Assembly: GCF_029625215.1 (NCBI RefSeq)
Contig: NZ_CP121197.1
Span: forward strand, 2,604,001-2,668,000
Direction of reading: 5' to 3'
Origin: Aurantibacillus circumpalustris
Lineage (GTDB): Bacteria; Bacteroidota; Bacteroidia; B-17B0; Aurantibacillaceae
Length of the DNA: 64,000 nucleotides
The notes under the pieces: generated by a model
Database searches by the model: none
Told to the model about the DNA's origin: nothing
The model's input: the letters and a program-made list of their open reading frames with translations, nothing else
Shown: one piece after another, positions 55,608 through 64,000 of the stretch
How positions within the stretch are numbered: the first letter of the stretch is position 1
How the letters are laid out: every line of letters starts with the position of its first letter
Made by a program: the position numbers and the translations under genes

Positions 55608-56540
55608 TTAATCAGCAATAAAACTATTGTAAGAGAAGTGGTTTGCGTTTCTAATATTGCTATTGAAAACACCATTTTGATTTAATGTTTGCATTTGAAA
55701 CACGCCCATTTTACCTGGTTTAACTGTGCTGTTTGACATAATAGTGTCGCGAGTTGCAGCATAATCGGCAACCCAAATAGTTGCGTTTTGGTTAAACCCA
55801 GATGTACCAGATGGCACAGTAGCGACATTAAAACTGTAATTACCGTTCGCGTCGGTTGTAGTTTCGTATGACTTATTAGCCAAAGTACTAGGGTCTTTGT
55901 CAAAAGTCAAATAAACTTTATGACTTGCCAAAGGAACATTAGTTGTAGTGATAGAAACCACAGTACCCGTTAAAACTTGTTTAAATAAATTAACCGCAAC
56001 TGAACCCGTAATAGTAGCTGACCCAATTTTAATTGTATTTGGATTAGAAGAAACATTATTAGCAAAGAAATCATAATTAAACACAGAATTTTGTCCCATG
56101 AACAATGTTCTGTTTTGGTTAGTTCCTGCAAATGTTGAATAGAAACCACGTTTGGTTACACCGTTAATTAAAGTGTCAAGTGTTCCAGAATAACCATCTA
56201 TTGTAATCTGAGCACTGACACCAGTAGCATTAGATTTAACAGAGATTTGGTAGTTACCGGTACTGTCTGTAGTCGCTGAATAAACATCTGCTCCTTGCGC
56301 TGTTGAATTCGGATATAAAGAATTCTTGTTTACTTTAATAGAAACATTAATTCCTTTTACGGGAATTCTTGAACCATTTGTCCAGTTACCACTTCCGTTA
56401 GGAGTGATGATGTTTTTAGTAATTGTACCTTTTACAAGAGTAGTTCCTGTTACGTCTGTTGCCGTAAATTCTTTTGGTTCGTCTTTCTTACATGAGAATA
56501 AAATAACTGTAAGAGAAAGGGCTAATATTGATTTTTTCAT
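55608..56540 (-). CDS. lipoprotein with transthyretin-like beta domains
   Basis: 310 aa. Signal and lipobox ILFSC (Cys16). Two similar domains follow (about 35-170 and 170-290) with repeated patterns TTDSTGNYQISVK and TTDANGNYSFNVA, typical of carboxypeptidase-regulatory/transthyretin-like beta-sandwiches. Surface or periplasmic structural role is likely; no ligand can be named. Upstream of it at 56580 lies another envelope protein on the same strand, 39 bp away. Confidence 0.7.
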   Translation of the reverse strand: MKKSILALSLTVILFSCKKDEPKEFTATDVTGTTLVKGTITKNIITPNGSGNWTNGSRIPVKGINVSIKVNKNSLYPNSTAQGADVYSATTDSTGNYQISVKSNATGVSAQITIDGYSGTLDTLINGVTKRGFYSTFAGTNQNRTLFMGQNSVFNYDFFANNVSSNPNTIKIGSATITGSVAVNLFKQVLTGTVVSITTTNVPLASHKVYLTFDKDPSTLANKSYETTTDANGNYSFNVATVPSGTSGFNQNATIWVADYAATRDTIMSNSTVKPGKMGVFQMQTLNQNGVFNSNIRNANHFSYNSFIAD

Positions 56541-56579
56541 GATATTAAATTTTAATTTTTTTATAATTTGTTGGATAGA

Positions 56580-57575
56580 TTAAAAGTGAATTAAGAGTGT
56601 TAAGGCGCCAGCACCTCCATAAAGAGAGGTATTTCCACCTAAAGTATTATTCAATGAGAAAATAGAACCATTGTTGTTATCTATAGAAAACCCTTTGGTA
56701 AGTTCTTTAGAATCTACTTCAACTTCCTCAATGAGTACTTCTGGACCATTTTGACCATTGTTATATACTTCACGTTTAGATGTTGCTGCTCTACGAGTGG
56801 TTATTGCATATCCCCAGCCATATTCAGCAGCAATAGATATTTTAGCAAAAATAAAATACTCAACACCTACAAAACCACGCGCTCCAATTCTAAATCCTCC
56901 ACGGTGACTTGTTTCAAGCGCTCTGGTAACTCTACCAAAAGGAGTAGGGTTTTGAGTTGCAACTTGTGAAGTATTAAAATTGCTAGTGTAATCCACCTGA
57001 AATTGATCAGAAAAAGCGTTACCGTAACTTACACTTTCTGTTGATCCAGTGTTTCCAACACCTAATTCAATACCGTAAAAGCCTTGCAGTCTGCGATAAC
57101 CTCTTCTTTTCTCAATACCAATTGAAATTAACCAGTTATTCTTTTTAAAGGTTAATTTATCATCAACACGAATTAAGGAAGCTGCATTAATGTCATCCTG
57201 AGTTCCTAGTGAAGCAGCATGCATGGCAACAGCATCTTGAACCTGATTGGTCATTGAACCTGATAAAGTATTAAAGCCAAATCTTACGCGAAGCGCAGTT
57301 TTCGCATCAAGAAAATACTTCCCAGTAATTTGATTGTTTGAATTTGAAGTGTACTGCACCACATTTCCAGCACCAGAAAATGGTGTTGCTTTGTTTAGTG
57401 TACCTAAAATCATATCCAAAACTGGAATTGTGTTAAACCCTAAACCGATATCACCTGCTTTGGGTAAGATTTCATTGCCTTTTTTATTCTTGGGGATTTG
57501 ATCGTCCCCGAGATCTTGGGCTGTTGCTAACATTGTACCGAACAGTGTTAACATAATTGTTAATCGTTTCTTCAT
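56580..57575 (-). CDS. outer-membrane beta-barrel-like protein
   Basis: 331 aa from ATG 57575 (MKKRLTIMLTLFGTMLATAQ signal peptide); a longer frame up to 57635 adds a non-signal leader. Alternating strands throughout and C-terminal LTLLIHF end in Phe, consistent with a barrel. Precedes the lipoprotein gene and may share its transcript. No family named. Confidence 0.65.
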   Translation of the reverse strand: MKKRLTIMLTLFGTMLATAQDLGDDQIPKNKKGNEILPKAGDIGLGFNTIPVLDMILGTLNKATPFSGAGNVVQYTSNSNNQITGKYFLDAKTALRVRFGFNTLSGSMTNQVQDAVAMHAASLGTQDDINAASLIRVDDKLTFKKNNWLISIGIEKRRGYRRLQGFYGIELGVGNTGSTESVSYGNAFSDQFQVDYTSNFNTSQVATQNPTPFGRVTRALETSHRGGFRIGARGFVGVEYFIFAKISIAAEYGWGYAITTRRAATSKREVYNNGQNGPEVLIEEVEVDSKELTKGFSIDNNNGSIFSLNNTLGGNTSLYGGAGALTLLIHF

Positions 57576-57864
57576 AGATTGTTGTTTAATTTTAAGCAAA
57601 GGTAAAGCTTTTACTCCTTCACTTAGAATAAACATTTAACAATTGTGTGTTAATCAATTGAAACTAAAAAGAGAATTTATTAATAAGAGTAGTTTAAATA
57701 TTTGATTTTCAGATATTTATATCTAACTTTTTTCAGTAACACTCTACGGTTTTGGGATTTTAGACGAGATCGATATCTTCTAAAACGTTGTAAATAACAG
57801 CTTGATGCTTGCAAAAAACTAAAATTATACAATATTAAATGCTAAGGTTAGTAGTATCTAAACA

Positions 57865-57895
57865 AAAAACCCCAACATTGCTGTCAGGGTTTTTA
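57865..57895 (-). terminator. intrinsic terminator downstream of rpoC
   Basis: Inverted repeat AAAAACCC ... GGGTTTTT with a 13-nt loop, minus-strand T-tract after the stem, 50 bp past the rpoC stop. Confidence 0.75.
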
Positions 57896-57908
57896 ATTTA
57901 TCATTTAG

Positions 57909-57926
57909 TTCCGATAGCTATCGGAA
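57909..57926. repeat. TTCCGATAGCTATCGGAA palindrome
   Basis: Perfect 18-bp palindrome directly between the rpoC terminator and the rpoC stop. Similar CCGATAGCTATCGG palindromes are widespread in flavobacterial genomes, function unsettled. Confidence 0.7.
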
Positions 57927-57945
57927 TTATCAATTTAACATTCTA

Positions 57946-60900
57946 CTAAGCTTCCTCTTCAACTTCTTCTTTAGAAGCCATTAAGCGTTCGTATTCTTCT
58001 TTACTTCCAACTACTAGTTTTTCGTATTGACGTAAACCGGTACCAGCAGGAATTAAATGTCCAACAATTACGTTTTCTTTTAATCCTAATAAAGTATCCA
58101 CTTTACCGTTAACTGCAGCTTCGTTCAATACTTTTGTAGTTTCTTGGAAAGATGCAGCTGAAATCCAGCTATTAGTTTGTAAGGAAGCACGGGTAATACC
58201 TTGAAGAATTGGATTTGCCGTTGCAGGAACTGCATCTCTAGCTTCTATCAGTTGTTTATCCTTACGTCTTAATACGGAGTTCTCATCACGCAATCTACGT
58301 GCAGTGATTATTTGTCCGCGTTTCAATTCAGAACTGTCTCCTGGCTCAATAACAACTTTTTTACCAAAAATTTCGTCGTTTTGAGTCATAAAGTCGCCTT
58401 TATTGATTAACTGTTGCTCTAAGAACATAGTATCACCTGGATCAACAATCTCAACCTTACGCATCATTTGACGAACAATAGTTTCAAAATGTTTATCATT
58501 AAGTTTTTGACCTTGTAAACGGTAAACCTCTTGGATTTCATTTACTAAGTATTCCTGAACGGCAGTTGGCCCTTTAATTGCTAAAATATCTCCAGGGCTT
58601 ACAGCACCATCAGATAAAGCATCACCAGCTTTTACAAAATCATTTTCCTGAACCAAGATGTGTTTACTTAAGTTCACTAAATAACGACGTTGTTCGCCTG
58701 TTTTTGCTTCAACAACTACTTCACGGTTACCGCGTTTAATTTTACCAAAAGTCACAATTCCATCAATCTCACTTACAACAGCTGGATTACTAGGATTACG
58801 AGCTTCAAATAACTCAGTTACACGAGGTAAACCACCGGTGATATCACCTGTTTTACCTGTAACACGAGGAATCTTAACTAACACTTGTCCTGGTTCAATC
58901 TTCGCACCTTCATTTACAATGATGTGTGCACTTACCGGAATATTATATGATTTAAGAGATTCACCTTTTTTATCCACGATACGAATCAATGGACTCATTG
59001 TTTTATCTCTACTTTCGATAATTACTTTTTCACGGAAACCTGTTTGTTCATCACTTTCTTCACGGAACGTAACGTTTTCTTTGATATGCTCAAATTCAAC
59101 ACTACCTCCAAATTCAGAAACGATAACTGCGTTATACGGATCCCAATCACAAATCAAATCACCTTTCTTAACCTTAGCACCTGGCTTAACATACAAGCTT
59201 GAACCGTAAGGTACATTACCTGTTGTTAAAGTAATACCGGTATTTGAATCAGTAATACGCATTTCAGTAGAACGTCCGATAACAATGTTAGATTTTACTC
59301 CTTCGTTATTTAAACGCTCAACAGTACGTAACTCATCAATTTCAAGAACACCATCATGTTTAGCAATCAATGCACTCGATGCAGCAGTATTCGATGCCGT
59401 ACCACCCACGTGGAAAGTACGTAATGTTAACTGTGTACCTGGTTCACCAATAGACTGTGCAGCAATTACACCTACAGCTTCACCTAACTGAACTAAACGT
59501 CCGTTAGATAAGTTACGGCCGTAACATTTTGCACAAACACCTGAACGTGATTCACATGTTAATACCGAACGAATATCAACCGTTTCAATTGGCGATTTGT
59601 CAATTGTCACAGCGATATCTTCCGTAATTACTTCTCCACCACCAATGATTAAATCACCAGTTGTTGGATGGTAAATATCACTAACAGTTGTACGTCCTAA
59701 AATACGGTCATATAATGCTTCAACGATATCATCATTATTTTTCAATGCTGTCATGCTTAATCCACGAAGGGTTCCGCAATCTGCTTCATTGATAATAACA
59801 TCTTGCGCCACGTCAACTAAACGACGGGTTAAGTAACCAGCATCGGCAGTTTTTAAAGCCGTATCCGCTAAACCTTTACGCGCACCGTGAGTTGAAATAA
59901 AGTACTCTAAAATCGAAAGACCTTCACGGAAATTCGATAATACTGGGTTTTCAATAATTGAAGTTGTAGTATCACCCGCTTTTTGAGGCTTAGCCATCAA
60001 ACCACGCATTCCACTCAACTGTTTAATTTGTTCTTTAGATCCACGAGCACCTGAGTCTAGCATCATAAACACCGGATTAAATCCTTGGCGATCTGTGCTT
60101 AAGTTATCAAGTACTTTTTTAGTAACTTTTGAGTTGGTGTGCGTCCAGATGTCAATGATCTGATTGTAACGCTCATTGTTGGTAATGAAACCCATGTTGT
60201 AGTTGCTGATTACCTCATCAACCTGAACTTGCGCTTCACCAATAATTTTCATTTTCTCAATCGGAGTTTGAATATCTCCTAAGTTAAATGATAATCCACC
60301 TCTGAAAGCCGTTTTGAAACCTAATTCTTTAATATCATCAAGAAACTTAGCTGTTTTAGCCATACCTGTTTTCTTAACAATCATACCAATGATGTCACGT
60401 AACGATTTCTTAGTTAATAACTCGTTAATGAAACCAACTTCATGAGGCACTACGATGTTAAATAACACACGGCCTGCAGTTGTTTCAATTATTTTAGTTA
60501 CTAATTTATCACCATCAAGTGCATTGGTAATTTTAATTTTAATTTGTGCGTGAAGATCAACTGCTTTTTCATTAACAGCAATTACTACTTCATCAGCGCT
60601 ATAGAAAGTTTTACCTTCTCCTTTAACAACGTCGTTAGGTAAATTCTTTTTAGATTTAGTCAAATAATATAAACCTAACACCATATCCTGAGATGGAACC
60701 GCTACCGGTGCACCATTAGATGGATTAAGAATATTATGTGACGCTAACATCAAAATTTGAGCTTCCAAAATTGCTGCATGTCCCAACGGAACGTGAACAG
60801 CCATTTGATCCCCATCAAAATCGGCGTTAAATGCAGTACAAACCAAAGGATGTAATTGAATAGCCTTTCCTTCAATTAATTTTGGTTGGAAAGCTTGAAT

Positions 60901-62241
60901 ACCTAGTCTGTGTAATGTTGGGGCACGGTTTAACATTACCGGATGCCCTTTTAAAGCGTTTTCTAAAATATCCCAAACAATCGGTTCTTTTTTATCTACA
61001 ATTTTTTTAGCAGATTTTACTGTCTTAACAATACCACGCTCAATCATTTTACGAATGATAAACGGTTTGAATAATTCAGCTGCCATTTCTTTTGGCAATC
61101 CACACTCATGTAATTTTAATTCTGGCCCTACAACAATTACCGAACGAGCAGAATAATCCACACGTTTACCTAATAAGTTTTGACGGAAACGGCCTTGTTT
61201 ACCTTTTAATGAATCAGATAATGATTTTAAAGGACGGTTGCTATCAGTTTTAACTGCATTAGATTTACGAGAGTTATCGAATAATGAATCTACTGACTCT
61301 TGTAACATACGTTTTTCATTACGTAAGATTACATCTGGAGCTTTAATTTCAATTAAACGCTTTAAACGGTTATTACGAATAATAACACGACGGTATAAGT
61401 CATTTAAATCGGAAGTAGCGAAACGACCACCATCCAATGGAACTAAAGGACGTAATTCTGGTGGAATAACTGGAACAACTTTAACGATCATCCACTCAGG
61501 ACGATTCACTACGTTTTGGTTAGCTTGTCGGAAAGCCTCAATAACTTGTAAACGTTTTAGTGCTTCGTTTTTACGTTGTTGTGATGTTTCTGTATTTGCT
61601 TTGTGACGAAGATCGTAAGATAAATCGTCAAGATTTAAACGTGATAACAAGTCAGCAATTGACTCAGCTCCCATTTTAGCAATAAATTTATTAGGATCTG
61701 CATCATCTAATAAAGCATTTTCTTTTGGAAGAGTATCAACAACGTTTAGATATTCTTCTTCCGTTAAGAAGTCAAGGTAGTTGATACCATTTTCTGCCGC
61801 AGCACCTGCATTAATTACTACATAACGTTCGTAGTAAATAATCATATCTAATTTCTTAGTAGGTAAACCTAATAAGTAACCAATTTTATTTGGTAACGAA
61901 CGGAAGTACCAGATGTGAGCAACAGGCACAACTAAATTGATGTGTCCCATACGTTCACGACGTACTTTCTTTTCAGTAACCTCAACACCACAACGGTCGC
62001 AAACAATCCCTTTGTAACGGATACGTTTGTATTTACCGCAATGGCACTCGTAATCCTTAACCGGGCCAAAAATACGTTCGCAGAACAAACCGTCTCTTTC
62101 AGGTTTGTAAGTCCGGTAATTAATGGTTTCAGGTTTTAAGACCTCACCGCTTGAGCGACGCAGAATAGTTTCAGGAGAAGCTAAACTGATGGTGATTTTC
62201 GAAAAATTTGACTTTTGTTTGTTATCTCTTCTTAACGCCAT
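57946..62241 (-). CDS. rpoC: RNA polymerase beta-prime subunit
   Basis: 1431 aa. N-terminal zinc cluster [20 protein letters not shown] (about 68-87), catalytic [16 protein letters not shown] with Asp474, Asp476 and Asp478 holding the active-site magnesium, and the second zinc-site [14 protein letters not shown]. The end is acidic (KEEVEEEA). Normal length for Bacteroidota, which lack the large insertions seen in some phyla. Lies 116 bp after rpoB on the minus strand; the antisense open frames here are shadows of this gene. Confidence 0.98.
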   Translation of the reverse strand: MALRRDNKQKSNFSKITISLASPETILRRSSGEVLKPETINYRTYKPERDGLFCERIFGPVKDYECHCGKYKRIRYKGIVCDRCGVEVTEKKVRRERMGHINLVVPVAHIWYFRSLPNKIGYLLGLPTKKLDMIIYYERYVVINAGAAAENGINYLDFLTEEEYLNVVDTLPKENALLDDADPNKFIAKMGAESIADLLSRLNLDDLSYDLRHKANTETSQQRKNEALKRLQVIEAFRQANQNVVNRPEWMIVKVVPVIPPELRPLVPLDGGRFATSDLNDLYRRVIIRNNRLKRLIEIKAPDVILRNEKRMLQESVDSLFDNSRKSNAVKTDSNRPLKSLSDSLKGKQGRFRQNLLGKRVDYSARSVIVVGPELKLHECGLPKEMAAELFKPFIIRKMIERGIVKTVKSAKKIVDKKEPIVWDILENALKGHPVMLNRAPTLHRLGIQAFQPKLIEGKAIQLHPLVCTAFNADFDGDQMAVHVPLGHAAILEAQILMLASHNILNPSNGAPVAVPSQDMVLGLYYLTKSKKNLPNDVVKGEGKTFYSADEVVIAVNEKAVDLHAQIKIKITNALDGDKLVTKIIETTAGRVLFNIVVPHEVGFINELLTKKSLRDIIGMIVKKTGMAKTAKFLDDIKELGFKTAFRGGLSFNLGDIQTPIEKMKIIGEAQVQVDEVISNYNMGFITNNERYNQIIDIWTHTNSKVTKKVLDNLSTDRQGFNPVFMMLDSGARGSKEQIKQLSGMRGLMAKPQKAGDTTTSIIENPVLSNFREGLSILEYFISTHGARKGLADTALKTADAGYLTRRLVDVAQDVIINEADCGTLRGLSMTALKNNDDIVEALYDRILGRTTVSDIYHPTTGDLIIGGGEVITEDIAVTIDKSPIETVDIRSVLTCESRSGVCAKCYGRNLSNGRLVQLGEAVGVIAAQSIGEPGTQLTLRTFHVGGTASNTAASSALIAKHDGVLEIDELRTVERLNNEGVKSNIVIGRSTEMRITDSNTGITLTTGNVPYGSSLYVKPGAKVKKGDLICDWDPYNAVIVSEFGGSVEFEHIKENVTFREESDEQTGFREKVIIESRDKTMSPLIRIVDKKGESLKSYNIPVSAHIIVNEGAKIEPGQVLVKIPRVTGKTGDITGGLPRVTELFEARNPSNPAVVSEIDGIVTFGKIKRGNREVVVEAKTGEQRRYLVNLSKHILVQENDFVKAGDALSDGAVSPGDILAIKGPTAVQEYLVNEIQEVYRLQGQKLNDKHFETIVRQMMRKVEIVDPGDTMFLEQQLINKGDFMTQNDEIFGKKVVIEPGDSSELKRGQIITARRLRDENSVLRRKDKQLIEARDAVPATANPILQGITRASLQTNSWISAASFQETTKVLNEAAVNGKVDTLLGLKENVIVGHLIPAGTGLRQYEKLVVGSKEEYERLMASKEEVEEEA

Positions 62242-62357
62242 GTTATTTATTTACAATTTATTTATTTACAATTTACGATTTTACCTTGTTAACGAATTTG
62301 AATTTACAATTTCAGATTTTTCAATCATCAATTGTAAATTCGTCAATCGTCAATTGA
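62242..62357. repeat. AT-rich rpoB-rpoC spacer with short repeats
   Basis: Repeated ATTTATTTACAATTT units and CAATTGTAAATTCGTCAATCG-type fragments. No terminator or promoter is obvious, so rpoBC is likely one transcript. Confidence 0.5.
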
Positions 62358-64000
62358 TTAATCCATCGTAATATCTAACGCCAGACCTCTTAATTCATGC
62401 AACAATACGTTGAATGACTCAGGAATACCTGGAGTAGGGATGTTTTCACCTTTTACAATTGCTTCGTAAGCTTTTGCACGACCGGTAACATCATCCGACT
62501 TAACAGTTAATAATTCTTGTAACACATTTGCTGCACCGTATGCTTCGAGTGCCCAAACTTCCATCTCACCAAAACGCTGACCACCAAATTGAGCTTTACC
62601 ACCCAAAGGTTGTTGTGTAATTAATGAATATGGTCCGATTGAACGAGCGTGCATCTTATCATCCACCATGTGACCTAATTTCAACATGTAAATGATACCT
62701 ACCGTTGCAGGTTGGTCAAAGCGCTCACCAGTTCCACCGTCATACAAGTAGGTACGACCGAATTGAGGTAAGCCAGCTTTTTTAGTGTATTCGTCAATTT
62801 GTTCAACAGTTGCACCGTCAAAAATTGGAGTTGAGAATTTCATATTCAATTTCTCACCAGCCCAAGCTAACACAGTTTCGTAAATCTGTCCAAGGTTCAT
62901 ACGCGAAGGTACACCTAGTGGATTTAACACGATGTCAACAGGAGTTCCGTCTTCTAAGAATGGCATGTCTTCTTCTTTCACGATACGAGCAACAATACCC
63001 TTGTTACCGTGACGTCCAGCCATCTTATCACCAACTTTTAATTTACGTTTTTGTGCAATGTAAACTTTTGCTAACTGAACAATTCCATTTGGTAACTCGT
63101 CACCAACAGTAATCTGGAATTTCTCACGTTTGTATTTTCCTAAATAATCGTTGAATTGGATTAAGAAGTTATGTAACAAACGCTCAATTTGTTCGTTTTT
63201 ATCTTTGTCAGTAGTCCAATTGCTTGGATTTACTTCGCTGTAATCGATACGCTCTAATAATTTTTGAGTGAACTTAGTACCGCGTGGTACAACTTCTTCT
63301 CCTAAAATATTAGTAACACCTTGTGAAGTACGACCGTTAACCAGAACAAATAATTTGTCAACTAATTTTAATTTTAAGTTGTAATTATTTTTTTCGTGAT
63401 CCGAATCTAACTTTTCTACTAAAGGTTTTTCTTCAGCTTTAGCTTTTTTATCTTTAATTACACGTGAGAATAATTTTTTATCAACGATAACACCTTTGAT
63501 AGATGGAGATACACGTAAAGACGCATCTTTCACATCACCAGCTTTGTCACCAAAGATTGCACGTAATAATTTTTCTTCCGGTGAAGGATCAGTTTCTCCT
63601 TTAGGAGTAATTTTTCCAATTAAGATATCACCTTCTTTTACTTCAGCACCAATACGAATAATACCTTTTTCGTCAAGGTCTTTAGTAGCATCTTCACTTA
63701 CGTTAGGAATATCTGGAGTTAACTCTTCCATTCCACGTTTTGTGTCACGTACTTCTAAAGTATACTCATCGATGTGAATCGAAGTAAAGATATCTTCACG
63801 AACAATTTTTTCATTGATAACGATAGCATCCTCAAAGTTGTAACCTTTCCATGGCATGAAAGCCACTTTTAAGTTACGACCTAAAGCTAATTCACCGTCT
63901 TGAGTTGCATAACCTTCGCAAAGAACTTGTCCTCTTGAAACTTTATCACCTTTCTTAACGATTGGTTTTAAGTTGATACAAGTGCTTTGATTGGTTTTTT
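62358..64000 (-). CDS. rpoB: RNA polymerase beta subunit, 3' part (cut by window end)
   Basis: About 547 C-terminal residues. The frame continues through the window edge; upstream of the internal Met it reads [25 protein letters not shown], the conserved RpoB block, preceded by [17 protein letters not shown]. Also visible are [16 protein letters not shown] and the C-terminal [16 protein letters not shown]. The gene's beginning lies beyond 64000, so the ATG at 63866 is internal. Confidence 0.97.
   Translation of the reverse strand, partial: KTNQSTCINLKPIVKKGDKVSRGQVLCEGYATQDGELALGRNLKVAFMPWKGYNFEDAIVINEKIVREDIFTSIHIDEYTLEVRDTKRGMEELTPDIPNVSEDATKDLDEKGIIRIGAEVKEGDILIGKITPKGETDPSPEEKLLRAIFGDKAGDVKDASLRVSPSIKGVIVDKKLFSRVIKDKKAKAEEKPLVEKLDSDHEKNNYNLKLKLVDKLFVLVNGRTSQGVTNILGEEVVPRGTKFTQKLLERIDYSEVNPSNWTTDKDKNEQIERLLHNFLIQFNDYLGKYKREKFQITVGDELPNGIVQLAKVYIAQKRKLKVGDKMAGRHGNKGIVARIVKEEDMPFLEDGTPVDIVLNPLGVPSRMNLGQIYETVLAWAGEKLNMKFSTPIFDGATVEQIDEYTKKAGLPQFGRTYLYDGGTGERFDQPATVGIIYMLKLGHMVDDKMHARSIGPYSLITQQPLGGKAQFGGQRFGEMEVWALEAYGAANVLQELLTVKSDDVTGRAKAYEAIVKGENIPTPGIPESFNVLLHELRGLALDITMD

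Larger units (their letters stand above)
57576..57945. other. 370-bp intergenic region between rpoC and the barrel-protein gene
   Basis: Contains the rpoC terminator (57865-57895) and an 18-bp palindrome (57909-57926). The rest, AT-rich, shows no gene. Confidence 0.5.

Noticed and set aside
58838-61606. Several open frames antisense to rpoC
   Set aside because: They mirror the codon pattern of rpoC and lack domains, signals or promoters.
63866-63866. ATG at 63866 as the rpoB start
   Set aside because: The conserved RpoB sequence continues in frame upstream to the window edge.

Overview
The window is a low-GC chromosomal segment from a member of the Bacteroidota. The evidence is Por-type (T9SS) C-terminal sorting domains on two large secreted proteins, a CarboxypepD_reg/TonB receptor, many TAnnTTTG-type -7 boxes close to start codons, a RibBA fusion, cobalamin-dependent methylmalonyl-CoA mutase, TPR-SpoIIE phosphatases, and rpoB-rpoC of this phylum. 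The genus cannot be fixed from sequence reading alone. No rRNA, tRNA, CRISPR array, transposase or integrase gene was seen.

Layout. 0.3-8.7 kb: adhesin-like lipoprotein, TonB-dependent receptor, class II Fic AMPylase with a repeat-bearing promoter, SAM methyltransferase divergent from an RluF-like pseudouridine synthase, TMTC-like membrane protein, small anchored protein. 8.9-15.1 kb: TPR-SpoIIE phosphatase, then mutA-mutB. 15.1-21.7 kb: two T9SS-secreted proteins (PQQ-type sugar dehydrogenase; 9-repeat Gly-rich/Ig-like adhesin), a YdeI-like protein and a lipoprotein. 21.7-30.4 kb: an accessory-looking stretch with a palindromic site, higBA toxin-antitoxin, and three TPR-SpoIIE phosphatases whose catalytic halves are almost identical in DNA. 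That block is bracketed by a ~95-bp direct repeat. 30.5-31.7 kb: DUF983 protein and 3-hydroxybutyrate dehydrogenase-like SDR.

31.8-43.3 kb is the most distinctive region: a one-strand run of small exported protein, dabA, dabB, small exported protein, SulP transporter, outer-membrane porin, small exported protein, second SulP transporter and beta-carbonic anhydrase. It reads as a CO2/bicarbonate acquisition locus in what looks like a heterotroph. The porin leader carries two tandem ~72-nt hairpin elements with matching architecture and little sequence identity in the stems, a candidate structured RNA.

43.3-57.6 kb is mostly housekeeping and envelope genes: S41 protease, CX4CH cytochrome-like lipoprotein, CPA1 antiporter, rhodanese-like protein, ribBA, NudL-like Nudix hydrolase, WG-repeat protein, serC, lipoprotein and outer-membrane proteins. 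57.9-64 kb holds rpoC and the 3' part of rpoB, both on the minus strand and cut by the window end.

Functional links, by inference: DabAB, SulP and carbonic anhydrase would supply bicarbonate to anaplerotic and biotin-dependent carboxylases, and methylmalonyl-CoA mutase lies on the propionate branch fed by such carboxylation. The four TPR-SpoIIE proteins are probable inner-membrane phosphatases of a partner-switching network; no anti-sigma partner is encoded nearby.
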